IMG/VR virus record: IMGVR_UViG_3300046777_003301 | Coordinates: 1 to 35,226 of that record | Strand: one strand, 5' to 3' | Source of the DNA: a virus | Length of the DNA: 35,226 nt | Shown here: positions 1-8,600 of the stretch, piece after piece | Position numbering within the stretch: position 1 is the first letter of the stretch | Layout: every line of letters starts with the position of its first letter | Made by a program: the position numbers and the translations under genes | Notes under the pieces: generated by a model | Databases searched by the model: none | Told to the model about the DNA's origin: nothing | Seen by the model: the letters and a program-made list of their open reading frames with translations, nothing else

Positions 1-2080
1 CACCGCCACCACCACCTCCTGCGCCAGAGGCTGCGCCCTGCACAGCAGCAGCACCAAGGCCGGCAGCGCCAGCCAAGGCTGCGACTGCTGCGTGGGTGGC
101 TGCGCTCTTGAAAAATGCCGCACCTGCACCTGGAGTGAGTACGTTAGCTGCAATGCCGTAGGCTGTCATCTGCAGTGCCTTGATGGCACTCTCTTTGGCG
201 ATGCCAAGCAGCACACCCTTGAGTGCCTCGAGGGCTGCCTTGCCCATGTCTGCAAGGGCGACATTGCCCTCCTCGATACCCTTGACGAGCTCGTCAAAGA
301 CTGCCCCAAAGACATCGGCGAGAGGCATCACATACTGCAGCATCTCGTCGCCCATCTCTTTGATGGCTGCAGCCTGCTCTGCTGCGGCTGCCAGAGAAAT
401 CTTATTGTTGGTCTCGGTGAGGCCACGCTCGATGTCCAGCATCTGCTTTTTACGCTCGAGCGCCAGCTTGTCTCTTGCCTCTGCATCTTTGGCAAGCTTG
501 TCATCAAGGGCTGCCGAGTCTTTTTTGCTGTCCTGCAGATCCTTGTCGAGGTCTGCCAAGAGATCGGCACCTAACTTCTCGAGGTCTGTGCGATCCTTGA
601 TCTTTTTGGCATGATCCTCCTCCAGCTTGACAAGCAGCCCATAGTCTGTGAGCTGGCCTTTGGCGTTGCGAAGCCCTCGCTCTATCTCATCGTTTTTGGA
701 TGACATGGCAGAGGCAGTGCCCTTTGTGGCCCCTGCTAGTGCAGCCTCCGCATCCTTGAGAGTGCCAGCCTGTTTCTCTGCCGTGGTCTGCAGGCCAGTA
801 AGACGACGATATGCGTCTGCAAGACCTGCAAAAGTAAAGGTCTGCTGACTAAAAATACCAACAGCCTCCTGTAGACTCTTAGGTGGCTTGAGCGAGTTAT
901 AGAGCGCACCAAGCTCTTTCTGCGTCTCCTGCAGCTCATACCTCGCATCGTCGGCTGCCTCCTTGAGCTGCTCAAGACTCTTAGGCTCTCGAGGCTCTGA
1001 CAGTGCATCATTGATCTGCCTTTGGCTGTCAATGATCATAGTTGCAAGCTTGTCTGCCCCTACAGCCATGGTCTCGTTTCGAGCCTCATCAAGAGCCAAG
1101 ACCTCTTTGACATAGAGCTTGATCTGCTCTGCAGTCTGCCTTGGTGCCTTCTCGGCCTCATCTTGTTTCTTTGCGATCTCATCGAGGTTGGAGAGCAGCG
1201 TGTCAAAGCTGATGCTGGCAAGTCCCTCATACGACACCTTGAGGTCGACCACATACTGCTCTGTCTCGGCAAGCTGCGCCTGCTGCTCTTTGAGTTGTTC
1301 TTGAAACTTTTTCTCTGCATCTGCTGCTGCGGTAAAGGCGCCTAGGATGGCACCACCCACAAGACCTGCAGCCGCGCCCACAGGGCCAAAGACTGCGCCG
1401 ATGCTTGCGCCTTTTTCTGCAATGTCACCGATGAGCACACCATACTCTACAGTCTGCTCTGAGAGGCCAAGCAGGCTCTGCCCAGTCTTCTCGAAGATGT
1501 CTTTGACGTCTCCAAACTTGTCGACAGTGCTCTCAAGCACAAGCTGCCCGATGCCCTCTGCCGCTGCACCCCCTGCAGCCCCAAGGTCTTTGAGCTCCTC
1601 TTTGACCTCCCTGACCCCATCGACGATCTCGGTGACACTCTTGACCTTGCCAGCCGCCCTGTCTACCTCTCTTGCCACCTGTGCCGAGAGGCTAGTGAGC
1701 ACATCCTCTGCAAGCCCTGACGCCTCCGAGAGTGCTCCTGCGATGCTGTCTTTGAGCCCCTGAGTCTCGGCCTTGGCTTGTGCAGTATTGATGATGATGT
1801 CGATCTCTTGCTCACCAAGGCCTGCACTCTCTAGAGAGGCGCGCAGCTTGTCAGGGTCAAAGCCGCGCAGAAACTCTGCGGCGGCCTTGGCGCCTGTCAT
1901 CTTGGCTTGCCCTGCTGTAGCCTGCCCTGCCTGCGAGACTGCTCTTGTCGCAGCCTGCCCTGCACCCTGCCCGATGCTTGACACCGAGGCTGCGATGCTC
2001 TCGGCAGTGGCCTGCTGGAAGGCATTGAGTTGCTGCTCTGCATCCTGCGTATTGATGACTACTTCGACGATGACTGCCAT
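1..2080 (-). CDS. Tail tape measure protein, C-terminus cut by window edge
   Basis: The minus-strand frame opens at the ATG at 2080-2078 and stays open to the left edge, giving at least 693 codons. The product is long, Ala/Gln/Glu/Lys-rich and largely helical. It has coiled-coil stretches, a hydrophobic Gly/Ala-rich segment (about residues 215-245), and a second Ala/Gly-rich region ending in a glycine run at the edge. Such proteins set tail length and line the tail lumen. Length, composition and position after the tail tube and chaperone-like genes support the call; no single diagnostic motif was seen. The start lies 3 bases below the stop of the upstream gene. If the window ends are joined, the frame continues through a GCG codon into the ORF at 35224-34916, which would give about 796 residues. 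Confidence 0.75.
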   Translation of the reverse strand, partial: MAVIVEVVINTQDAEQQLNAFQQATAESIAASVSSIGQGAGQAATRAVSQAGQATAGQAKMTGAKAAAEFLRGFDPDKLRASLESAGLGEQEIDIIINTAQAKAETQGLKDSIAGALSEASGLAEDVLTSLSAQVAREVDRAAGKVKSVTEIVDGVREVKEELKDLGAAGGAAAEGIGQLVLESTVDKFGDVKDIFEKTGQSLLGLSEQTVEYGVLIGDIAEKGASIGAVFGPVGAAAGLVGGAILGAFTAAADAEKKFQEQLKEQQAQLAETEQYVVDLKVSYEGLASISFDTLLSNLDEIAKKQDEAEKAPRQTAEQIKLYVKEVLALDEARNETMAVGADKLATMIIDSQRQINDALSEPREPKSLEQLKEAADDARYELQETQKELGALYNSLKPPKSLQEAVGIFSQQTFTFAGLADAYRRLTGLQTTAEKQAGTLKDAEAALAGATKGTASAMSSKNDEIERGLRNAKGQLTDYGLLVKLEEDHAKKIKDRTDLEKLGADLLADLDKDLQDSKKDSAALDDKLAKDAEARDKLALERKKQMLDIERGLTETNNKISLAAAAEQAAAIKEMGDEMLQYVMPLADVFGAVFDELVKGIEEGNVALADMGKAALEALKGVLLGIAKESAIKALQMTAYGIAANVLTPGAGAAFFKSAATHAAVAALAGAAGLGAAAVQGAASGAGGGGGG

Positions 2081-2083
2081 GTG

Positions 2084-3211
2084 TTATCCTATGACGTCTT
2101 TGCGCAGGAGGTTGAAGGTGTAGCTGTAGAGCGGGTTGCCGATGTCTCGTCGCTCGGCAAAGTAGGTGACCTCATCGCCCTGCATGGCGTAGCTCTCACC
2201 ATTCCACAAGGGGAGGCCTGTCTGCTCATCGAGACCGTACACCACAAAGGCTCCGAGGCGTAGTGCCTCGTACCACAGAGCATGAGCCTCCGAGATCATC
2301 ACAAGCTCACCAAGCGCAGGCACTGTCACTGTGGATGGCACTGCATCCCACAGCTGCACTGTGCTGCTTGTCACTGCCCTGATGCGACTCACCCATCTGC
2401 CAGCGATCGAGACATAGCGCCCTACCTCTGCGAGGCCTTGGTTGTAGCTTGGATTCCCGATGCTGAAGACCTGCGAGGGGTTGGCCATCGTGAGGGTGTC
2501 TCTGTCTCCGTTGATAGGCGAGACGGCAGCCAAGAGGCCGATGTGCAGTGGAGGGCCGGCCATGTCGATGTCTTGGTCAAGGAGGCGCAGAGCCCTTGTC
2601 GTGCGATGCGGCACGAGGTCATAGCTGCGCACAAAGCCAGAGGCCATGTGGTGACTGATGTAGCTGCCGCTCTCCGTGTCTCCACCGTCATCCTCGCCAC
2701 GCTCAAAGCAGTACACCGAGCGGCCCTGAAAGAGCCCTGCCCATGTGGCTGTGCTGGCTGTGGTGGAGGTCGCTGCGCGAGTCAGGCTAGGGCCTGCCAT
2801 GAGCCCTGCGCTTGTCCAGATGCCGCTTGCCGACTGCACAAGAGAGGCTGCAGTGATCTGCGCTGGAGCGCCTGACGCCGTAAAATTGTATCCGACTTGC
2901 GTGATTTCAAGAGTGCAAAGGCAGCCATTGGCCGTGACTGCAGGTGTGATGTCCACATCGGTATCAAAGCCCGTGGTCGCTGTGAGCACGCCACTCGCCA
3001 CCGCTGCGGCGTTGAGCCAAGTCTTGGCAAGCAGGGCAAGGCTTGTCAGTAGGCTAGGGTACCGGGACGATCCCGACAGTGTCAGGTATGGTATGATGCT
3101 GCTGTTGAGCGTAACCGTGTTACCAAGACCATCGGCAAGACTGACCTCAAGACCCACATTGGTTGCGCTTGCCAGTGTCGTCACTGTACCAAGCGCTCTG
3201 TACTCCATCAT
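2084..3211 (-). CDS. Probable tail protein of unknown function
   Basis: This 375-residue protein is rich in Thr, Ser, Ala and Gly with alternating hydrophobic residues, a composition typical of beta-rich virion proteins. It begins ATG ATG just after the stop of the upstream gene, with an AGAGGTGA ribosome site. No family was recognised. It lies between the chaperone-like pair and the tape measure gene, where the chaperone genes usually abut the tape measure gene directly, so its position is slightly unusual. The C-terminal third has several aromatic and charged residues that read like a folded domain. A tail-associated structural role is inferred from neighbours only. Confidence 0.8.
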   Translation of the reverse strand: MMEYRALGTVTTLASATNVGLEVSLADGLGNTVTLNSSIIPYLTLSGSSRYPSLLTSLALLAKTWLNAAAVASGVLTATTGFDTDVDITPAVTANGCLCTLEITQVGYNFTASGAPAQITAASLVQSASGIWTSAGLMAGPSLTRAATSTTASTATWAGLFQGRSVYCFERGEDDGGDTESGSYISHHMASGFVRSYDLVPHRTTRALRLLDQDIDMAGPPLHIGLLAAVSPINGDRDTLTMANPSQVFSIGNPSYNQGLAEVGRYVSIAGRWVSRIRAVTSSTVQLWDAVPSTVTVPALGELVMISEAHALWYEALRLGAFVVYGLDEQTGLPLWNGESYAMQGDEVTYFAERRDIGNPLYSYTFNLLRKDVIG

Positions 3212-3214
3212 CTA

Positions 3215-3652
3215 TCACCTCTTTGTGTGGGCAGTCTTGGCCAGCTTGCTGTGGAGCTCGCTGCGCTCTGCAAGCAGGCGATCCCTTGCCTGCAGCACTG
3301 CTCGATAAAACTCCACTAGCCTTGTCGGCAGATGCCCTACTGCGCGAGATGATAGCACAGACAGCCCGCCCATGTCCTCTATCATGATGCACCGATACAC
3401 CTGCTCTTGCAGATGCGCATCAAAGTGCTCTCCAGGACAGCCGACGATGTAGTCCGCCTCGTGCTTGCCCTCGTGGTAGTCGATGCGCACAGAGAGATCC
3501 TTGCGCCTCCGGCAAGGTGCATGGTCAGGCTGTAGGTGAGACCGCAGACCGATGGAGCCTACTGCATCACCCACTGCCACTGTGATGCGCTGCCCAAGGC
3601 GCAGCTGTATGGAGATGCGCTGCGTGAGGGTCAGCTCTTGCCCGCTGCCCAT
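3215..3652 (-). CDS. Small protein in tail-assembly chaperone position
   Basis: This 145-residue protein starts at an ATG inside the last codons of the upstream gene (22-base overlap, -1 frame). It has a basic, Cys/His-containing middle part (CRRRKD, YHEGKHEADY, CPGEHFDAH) and a helical, charged C-terminus. The overlapping pair before the tape measure recalls the lambda G/T chaperone arrangement, where the second frame is reached by -1 frameshifting. Here no canonical slippery heptamer was found in the overlap, and the gene has its own ATG, so translational coupling is more likely. Function is inferred from position only. Confidence 0.65.
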   Translation of the reverse strand: MGSGQELTLTQRISIQLRLGQRITVAVGDAVGSIGLRSHLQPDHAPCRRRKDLSVRIDYHEGKHEADYIVGCPGEHFDAHLQEQVYRCIMIEDMGGLSVLSSRAVGHLPTRLVEFYRAVLQARDRLLAERSELHSKLAKTAHTKR

Positions 3653-4161
3653 CGCTCATCCGCTGTAGGCCACGCCTCACCAGACTGCACCCTTGCTACT
3701 GCCAGAGCAGCCTCTGCCACAAAGGTCATCGGTCGAGAGGGGCGCACTCCGAGGCGAGAGTACAAGAGCAGCATGGAGGGTGCTGCCACCTCGTAGGGCA
3801 CACCATCAAAGCTCATGCTTGCGCTCTCAAAGGGCACTGGCCCCTGCTGCGTGACGATCTCGTCATGACCACACACACCCCATCGTATCATCTCAGTCTG
3901 TGCTGTGATGACACGCTGCAGTCCCTCTCCATACTTGACAGAGGCTGTGCGGTCGGAGCCCTCTCGCTGCACATGCTCGATGCAGGTAGCAAGAGCCTGC
4001 TGCGCTGCTAGTAGCTCTATCTGCAGGCTCTGCCACTTGGCCCATGGTATGTCTTTGATCTTGAGCTTGACCGAGCCTGCGCCCGGGTCTTTGGGGTCGA
4101 TGACTACCTCGACCCAAGTCGTCTTGGTGTCGAGACTCAGGTAGTCGATTGTGATTGGCAT
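3631..4161 (-). CDS. Tail assembly chaperone-like protein
   Basis: This 176-residue protein follows the tail tube gene and precedes an overlapping second frame, the usual place for the first tail-assembly chaperone, which binds the tape measure protein during tail building. It is soluble, with an N-terminal beta-like stretch (EVVIDPKDPGAGSVKLKI) and helical segments after it. Its ATG is preceded by GAGGAGAG, and a promoter-like sequence lies directly upstream. Assignment rests on size and gene order; no family motif was recognised. A general tail protein remains possible. Confidence 0.6.
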   Translation of the reverse strand: MPITIDYLSLDTKTTWVEVVIDPKDPGAGSVKLKIKDIPWAKWQSLQIELLAAQQALATCIEHVQREGSDRTASVKYGEGLQRVITAQTEMIRWGVCGHDEIVTQQGPVPFESASMSFDGVPYEVAAPSMLLLYSRLGVRPSRPMTFVAEAALAVARVQSGEAWPTADERWAAGKS

Positions 4162-4188
4162 GATGCTCTCCTCTATCGGACAGCCCTA

Positions 4189-4217
4189 TCTATAGAGCAG
4201 CCCAGATAGAGGGTCAA
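4189..4217 (-). promoter_or_regulatory. Sigma70-type promoter ahead of tail chaperone genes
   Basis: On the minus strand TTGACC (4217-4212) is followed by a 17-base spacer and TATAGA (4194-4189). It lies in the only gap of note (65 bases) between the tail tube and chaperone-like genes. The -10 is the same TATAGA seen in the early promoter at 24855. It could allow separate expression of the distal tail genes. Confidence 0.5.
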
Positions 4218-4226
4218 GGGGGGGCG

Positions 4227-5429
4227 TTAGATGGAGAAGAAGGCCACTGCGCACTGCAGGAGGTAGGGCGCTGTTAGAGCCTCCTCCTCGACACGGTACG
4301 AGAGCCCCATGCCCTCGATGCCGTCGATGTCTGTCAGTGTCGGGTCTGCATCAAGCACAAGGCGTGGATAGTAGATGGCCATCTTGTATGTGTCTGCGTC
4401 TCCGGGACCACCCGCACAAAAACTCATCAAGAGCGCCTTGGGCGTCTTGTTTGTGCGGTCTGCCACGTACTGGTCATCTGCCACAGCCAAGGTCAAGCCC
4501 ACTGGGTCGACGCCAAAGAGGCCGCGCTTGTAGTGTGTGATGGCGCTACCCGGGATCGCCCCGTTGTCAAGGCAGGCACGTGTCGCACGCACTGCGATAG
4601 GTGCAGATGCAAGGTTGAGAGTCGCCGTGTTGAGGTCGATCTGCACGCCAGCCACAGGTGTGTCGATGTCTTGCAAAAACGCCTCGGCCGCGTACCCGAG
4701 CTGCTGCCCAGAGATCTCTGCAGGGTCGGCTGTATTGCTTGGTGTGCTCTGATCCCAGTCGCCGCCGGTGAAGCTGAAGGCTGCGGAGAGGCGAGAGGCT
4801 AGATCAAGGCTGATGCCAAGAGAGGCCACAGCGCAGCCCTTGCCGATATAGGGCACCTGATCAGGCTCTTGGTCCCTGTCCATCTCGAGCGTGAATGTGT
4901 CGACAAGGGCGCCCGGAGACTGCACATAGCACGCCGTGGCATTGGCTACAGCAGTCACTGTGCGGCCACTTAAGGCAGGAAGCTTGATGGCAAGTGTCGC
5001 CACAGTGCCGCCAGCCACGCTCTTGACAGGGCGCACAAACATCGAGCCGTCAGAGAGGGTGATGAGTATCAGGGGGTCAAAGACGCCCGAGGAGACAGTG
5101 ATGGTTGACTGGGTACCAGACACAAACACTAAGGCTGCGTTGTTTGTCTTGCTGCCAAGTGCTGCTGTCCATACGTCATCAAGCTGACTGTGGATCTCGT
5201 CGTGGATGGGCACGGTGAAGGCAGCCTCAAAGCTCTTTTGCCCGAGGTGTGATGCGTGCTGCGCCTTGCGAGAGGTCAGCTGGCGATTGTCTGCAAGTGC
5301 CTCTCGGCTCGCTGTCATCGACACAGCCTCGATAGCAGAGATCTGGGTGAAGCCAGCAGGGGTGTCGTATATCGTCGGCTCCTTGCCGATGGCTAGTCTC
5401 TGGATGCGTGTCAGTGCGCCTGTGCTCAT
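4227..5429 (-). CDS. Major tail (tube) protein
   Basis: This 400-residue protein is Ala/Thr/Asp-rich with alternating hydrophobic residues. It starts with a short helical N-terminus followed by statements typical of tail tube subunits: an early PAGFTQIS stretch, a central PYIGKGCAVASL segment, and a second half (residues about 230-400) resembling a repeated tube domain. It follows the connector, terminator-like and neck-like genes and precedes the chaperone pair, matching siphophage order. It probably forms the stacked rings of the tail tube. The family assignment (two-domain tube protein) is by resemblance and position. Confidence 0.65.
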   Translation of the reverse strand: MSTGALTRIQRLAIGKEPTIYDTPAGFTQISAIEAVSMTASREALADNRQLTSRKAQHASHLGQKSFEAAFTVPIHDEIHSQLDDVWTAALGSKTNNAALVFVSGTQSTITVSSGVFDPLILITLSDGSMFVRPVKSVAGGTVATLAIKLPALSGRTVTAVANATACYVQSPGALVDTFTLEMDRDQEPDQVPYIGKGCAVASLGISLDLASRLSAAFSFTGGDWDQSTPSNTADPAEISGQQLGYAAEAFLQDIDTPVAGVQIDLNTATLNLASAPIAVRATRACLDNGAIPGSAITHYKRGLFGVDPVGLTLAVADDQYVADRTNKTPKALLMSFCAGGPGDADTYKMAIYYPRLVLDADPTLTDIDGIEGMGLSYRVEEEALTAPYLLQCAVAFFSI

Positions 5430-5438
5430 GATGGTCTC

Positions 5439-5804
5439 CTACTGCCCCATGTCCTCGGCCCTGATGGCACGAGACAAGGGCACTTGTATAGTCTGGTAGA
5501 GGTCTGGCATGTACTGTGGTGCAATGCCTGCCCACTGATACCGTGCCTGCGTTATAGAGGCATAGGGCGCATAGTACACGATCTTGCCCGCTGTGACATC
5601 AAGAGCCCGAGTCAGCATCACACTTGTGTCGTACATGTCGACTGGCTGCTTGGTCACGCCCATGGGGTAAGGTCTGCCTGTGCCATCCACCTTGCCAAAG
5701 CGGCTCTGTGTGACCTGCAGATCTGCCACAGCCTGTGTCGTAGCAAGCAGCCCAGCCTCATCGACATAGAGTCTCATCGGTGTAACGCGGTAAGAGGCCC
5801 TCAT
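5439..5804 (-). CDS. Putative neck or tail-completion protein
   Basis: This 121-residue protein is translated from the ATG at 5804, which overlaps the upstream stop as ATGA and follows an AGAGG site; a longer reading from 5825 is open but less likely. It contains VYYAPYASITQARYQWAG, which recalls the Tyr/Ala motif of HK97 gp10 and Mu gpG-type neck proteins. Those act at the head-tail joint or in tail completion. Gene order between connector and tube agrees. The motif match is weak. Confidence 0.55.
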   Translation of the reverse strand: MRASYRVTPMRLYVDEAGLLATTQAVADLQVTQSRFGKVDGTGRPYPMGVTKQPVDMYDTSVMLTRALDVTAGKIVYYAPYASITQARYQWAGIAPQYMPDLYQTIQVPLSRAIRAEDMGQ

Positions 5805-6268
5805 GGCTTGACTACCTCTGCCCACTCAAGATCAAAGCGGTACTGCCTCTCGACTCCAGCGGGGGCATCAGCTGCGATGAAGACCAAGCGCTTGACGTTG
5901 TCCACTGAGAGCAGCGGGTTGCCATACTGTATGGTCTGCCTGATGACTCCCTCGTCTGTCCATGGCAAGAGGTCTATGCCCACACCGAGTGGGTCCACCT
6001 GCCGCGGCTCGTTGAGGTTGTACCCGATGCGCAAGAGGAGCTCCGCACGACACCAAGAGATGCGCTGGCTGCTCATGCTCCGAGGTGTGCTGCTCGCTCC
6101 GAGGCGCAGTAAAAAGGCACGCTCCCTCATTGGACCGGGTATGTCTCTGATGTCCTGAGACCCACGCCATCGCACAAACTTGAGCGCAGGCTTGACAGGG
6201 CACACCACAGTCTCAAGGGCTGTGGCAATGGCATCAAGGATAGTCTCGATGGTAGTCGGGGGTGTCAT
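5801..6268 (-). CDS. Putative tail terminator protein
   Basis: This 155-residue protein starts at an ATG overlapping the connector gene stop (ATGA) and ends by overlapping the neck-like gene. It opens with TTIETILDAIATALE, as in proteins that cap the tail and evaluate a short amphipathic helix first, and ends in an alternating hydrophobic beta stretch (RQYRFDLEW). Size, end pattern and location between connector and tube protein suit a tail terminator that caps the tail tube and joins it to the head. No decisive motif was seen. Confidence 0.5.
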   Translation of the reverse strand: MTPPTTIETILDAIATALETVVCPVKPALKFVRWRGSQDIRDIPGPMRERAFLLRLGASSTPRSMSSQRISWCRAELLLRIGYNLNEPRQVDPLGVGIDLLPWTDEGVIRQTIQYGNPLLSVDNVKRLVFIAADAPAGVERQYRFDLEWAEVVKP

Positions 6269-6732
6269 AGGCCGTCGGTCTGGGATCGCTTGGCGACACG
6301 GAATGTGCCAAGGCTAGGGGCCTGCCGTGACGACTCAAAGCTGACTGTGGAGACGGCCTGCACTGCAGGGGGGATCGTCGCCACCCACGACACCTTGCCG
6401 TCCCTTAGATCTGCGAGTGTCTGCATGGCAGCATCAAAGGCCAGCCTCCACTGCTCCGGCACCTCGCGCCTAATGGTCGCATAGAGCCGATACACAGCAA
6501 GGGTGATGCAGGTCTGCTTGGCTTGGTCTGGTGTCGTCGGCCAAAGAGCTCCCGCCGTGGTCAGGGTGCCAGGCGTGCCGATGGCGTAGCTGTCGATGGC
6601 TGCTGTCGCCCATGCAATGGCAGATGATACAGCCAAGACGTCGACCGACACGTTGAGTAGGTCAGTGAGCCAGACGAGAGCCTGAGGCCCTCCGATAGCA
6701 TCCTGTATGTCACCCTTTGTGCAGTAGCCCAT
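6265..6732 (-). CDS. Head-tail connector, Mu gp36-like (DUF1320 type)
   Basis: The likely start is the ATG at 6732, overlapping the upstream stop as TGATG and preceded by GAGGAG, giving 155 residues. The N-terminus MGYCTKGDIQDAIGG and the central AIAWATAAIDSYAIG segment match the gp36/DUF1320 family pattern (YxTxxDL...Lx...A...IDSY). These proteins occur after the capsid gene in Mu-like head modules and act in head completion. The helical segment around RLYATIRREVPEQW is also typical. A longer reading from 6783 is open but lacks support. Confidence 0.75.
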   Translation of the reverse strand: MGYCTKGDIQDAIGGPQALVWLTDLLNVSVDVLAVSSAIAWATAAIDSYAIGTPGTLTTAGALWPTTPDQAKQTCITLAVYRLYATIRREVPEQWRLAFDAAMQTLADLRDGKVSWVATIPPAVQAVSTVSFESSRQAPSLGTFRVAKRSQTDGL

Positions 6733-7025
6733 CAGCTCTCCTCGGTGACCTGCATTGCACCCGTGGCGCTTGCCCATGCACAAGAGATGAGCAGAGTGTT
6801 GATAGGGGAGGGCATCTCCCAGTAGCTGCCTGCACCCATCTTGATGGTGTAGTCAGTGCTTGTGGCTCCCGACCCGTACTTGACATAAGCCTCTGCGGTC
6901 GAGTCATTGTACAAAAACAGCCCCATCCGAAAGCTGTTGGCAGCTGCCAATGTGACCGCCGTGGCACTTGCTGCGACTCTGGTCACTGTGGCTAGGGTCG
7001 ATCTGGCTGGTACTGGTAGTGTCAT
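6732..7025 (-). CDS. Small beta-rich virion-associated protein
   Basis: This 97-residue protein contains VAASATAVTLAAANSFR, LFLYNDSTAEAYVKYGSGA and YTIKMGAGSYWEMP. This pattern is familiar from small beta-sandwich proteins encoded near head and tail genes of many phages, whose function is not established. It precedes the gp36-like connector with a TGATG overlap. It may decorate the neck or capsid. Recognition is by resemblance to common uncharacterised phage proteins. Confidence 0.7.
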   Translation of the reverse strand: MTLPVPARSTLATVTRVAASATAVTLAAANSFRMGLFLYNDSTAEAYVKYGSGATSTDYTIKMGAGSYWEMPSPINTLLISCAWASATGAMQVTEES

Positions 7026-7043
7026 GGTGTCCTCACGATACGC

Positions 7044-7071
7044 TCTATAGGATGCCTGAGTCCCTACACAA
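7044..7071 (-). promoter_or_regulatory. Weak promoter-like sequence in the gap after the capsid gene
   Basis: The minus strand shows TTGTGT (7071-7066), 16 bases, then TATAGA (7049-7044). The 213-base gap (7026-7238) has no gene. It also holds the motif CTAYAGAGCGTAT twice on the minus strand (about 7050-7038 and 7139-7127) and part of it inverted at 7204-7213. The -35 match is poor, so the promoter call is tentative. Confidence 0.3.
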
Positions 7072-7207
7072 ACTCCACCATGGAGTCACATGCTTCTCAG
7101 GCAGCCTACACAGCGCACCCTATGCAATACGCTCTGTAGCGTGCCTCACGACATCCTTGCCCACACCATGCAAGCAAGGCCCCATTGCCACTGTGAGACA
7201 CACTACA

Positions 7208-7232
7208 GAGCGCACCCCAAAGGAGTGCGCTC
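7208..7232 (-). terminator. Strong hairpin just after the major capsid gene
   Basis: On the minus strand GAGCGCACTCC and GGGGTGCGCTC pair as an 11-base stem (one G-U pair) with a TTT loop, starting 7 bases past the capsid stop codon. No U-tract follows. It may be a partial terminator or a 3' stabilising hairpin that keeps capsid mRNA abundant. Confidence 0.55.
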
Positions 7233-7238
7233 ATCTTA

Positions 7239-8162
7239 TCAGGTCAGGACGTCGTGTAGCAAGAAGGCTGCTGGCTCTGCAGCGATCTTGATGTCGTAGG
7301 CAAAGGACACCTTGACATCGACTCCACCAGAGCCACCACCACGCATGAGGTTGGGCTGGGTGAAGACCTCACGATCGCGCCATGCGAAGGTGTAGCCAAA
7401 GGATGCAGAGCGTGGGCTCGGTGCATCCGGGCGGCGGAAGAGCAGCATGGCATCGCCCCAGATGCGAGCATAGGTCGGGGTCTGCCCCTTACTTGCTGTC
7501 ATCTTGCGGCTCTCACCAACAAAGAGATCCTTGAGCCCAAAGAACTGTGCGATCTGCTGACGTGATGCGACAGCGCCAGAGCTCACAAAGTGGAATGCCT
7601 CGAGGATGTCAGGGTGAGACTGGAGGACGCGGTATGCATCGAGACCGATGGCAGCGTACACCGGGTCGTTGCCGAAGGTGCCGTCGATGGCTGCAAGGAT
7701 GTTTTGTACCGGGGTCGAGTTGGCAGCATCCCACTTGGTCGCAGGGCTGTCCTTCTGGGCCGAGGAGAAATTCGCTGGGTCGAACGCAAGCAGAGCCGAG
7801 CGGATCTCGTGGCCGAGCATGACGTTATCTGTTGCGCGATTGGTCGCATCGATGAGGGGTGCGAGGGGCACATCGGCTGCCTCGATCTCGTCGTTGGAGA
7901 CAAACGAGAAATTGCTATGGAATTCCGTAGCATAGCTCGCGGTCTCGTAGTTGACCTCGACCTCTTGCACGTTGCTGCGGTGGTCGGCCAAGTCGTTGAC
8001 ATAGGTGAAGAAATCAGCTTGGCCATACTTGAAAAAACGGCCTGCTGGCTTGGGTACCTTGATGATCGGGAAGATCTGCGCGCCGATGTACTGGGCGTTA
8101 CGGTACTGGATAGACACATCTTGCAGTGTCTGTGGGCTAAAAAGTTGGTTGAGCTCTGCCAT
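7239..8162 (-). CDS. Major capsid protein
   Basis: This 307-residue protein has the features of an HK97-fold coat protein: an N-terminal arm (FSPQTLQDVSIQYRNAQYIG), a segment with alternating charged and aromatic residues (FFKYGQADFFTYVNDLA), and a C-terminal SFGYTFAWRDREVFTQ stretch typical of coat proteins of this group. It is preceded by a decoration protein and a protease/scaffold gene and followed by head-completion genes, the standard order. It should form the icosahedral shell. A strong hairpin follows the gene, often seen after highly expressed capsid genes. No separate scaffold gene is present; the protease gene appears to supply it. Confidence 0.88.
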   Translation of the reverse strand: MAELNQLFSPQTLQDVSIQYRNAQYIGAQIFPIIKVPKPAGRFFKYGQADFFTYVNDLADHRSNVQEVEVNYETASYATEFHSNFSFVSNDEIEAADVPLAPLIDATNRATDNVMLGHEIRSALLAFDPANFSSAQKDSPATKWDAANSTPVQNILAAIDGTFGNDPVYAAIGLDAYRVLQSHPDILEAFHFVSSGAVASRQQIAQFFGLKDLFVGESRKMTASKGQTPTYARIWGDAMLLFRRPDAPSPRSASFGYTFAWRDREVFTQPNLMRGGGSGGVDVKVSFAYDIKIAAEPAAFLLHDVLT

Positions 8163-8189
8163 GATAAATGTCTCCTATGCTCGCACTGC

Positions 8190-8588
8190 TTACGGCAGTG
8201 TGCTGGTGAGGTCGAGCTGCACGACCTTGATGTCTCCTGCTGCCGCTGCTGCCTCGCGTGCCACGCCTACGATACGGTCACCTGATGCTGCTGTGTCGAC
8301 CGTGCCGGAGGTGGCTGCGATGGAGAGCTGATCGCCCACGCTGTATGGGCCATTGGCGATGACAAAAGACTCGCCAGAGATGCGCACGCGGACGACCTCG
8401 CCTGCGGCTGCGCTGTTTTGGGCAATGCCCTCTGGTGCATCAGAGGTAGCAGCAGGCTCGATGACGCGTGGGTCAAGGCCGTCTGCTGTGTCAGTGGTGC
8501 GCACCACGACTGCGTACTGAGTGATGGCGCCGCCTGCGATGTACGCACGCTCTACGCCGAGTGTGTTTGGGCTGAGATTGAGAGCCAT
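8190..8588 (-). CDS. Capsid decoration (cement) protein, DUF2190-like
   Basis: This 132-residue Ala/Gly/Val-rich protein has the pattern of small beta-barrel capsid proteins: GEVVRVRISGESFVIANG, then YSVGDQLSIAATSGTV, then DRIVGVAREAAAAAGDIKVV. This order (SG..., GD..., G.A...A.AGD) matches the DUF2190 family found upstream of coat genes, thought to bind and stabilise the shell. It sits between the protease/scaffold gene and the coat gene, with a GGAGG ribosome site before its ATG. Confidence 0.78.
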   Translation of the reverse strand: MALNLSPNTLGVERAYIAGGAITQYAVVVRTTDTADGLDPRVIEPAATSDAPEGIAQNSAAAGEVVRVRISGESFVIANGPYSVGDQLSIAATSGTVDTAASGDRIVGVAREAAAAAGDIKVVQLDLTSTLP

Positions 8589-8600
8589 AGAGTGCCTCCG

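Noticed and set aside
92-614. Plus-strand ORFs across the tape measure gene
   Set aside because: They are shadows of the GC-rich minus-strand frame, with Cys/Leu- or Ser-rich low-quality sequences and no ribosome site.
3631-3660. Programmed -1 frameshift between the chaperone-like genes
   Set aside because: The frames are in the right relation, but the overlap shows no canonical slippery heptamer and the second gene has its own ATG.
5484-6158. 224-codon plus-strand ORF
   Set aside because: It lies opposite three well-supported head-tail genes and has no coherent protein features.
7590-8285. 231-codon plus-strand ORF opposite the capsid gene
   Set aside because: Antisense of the major capsid gene in a GC-rich genome; no start signal or motif.
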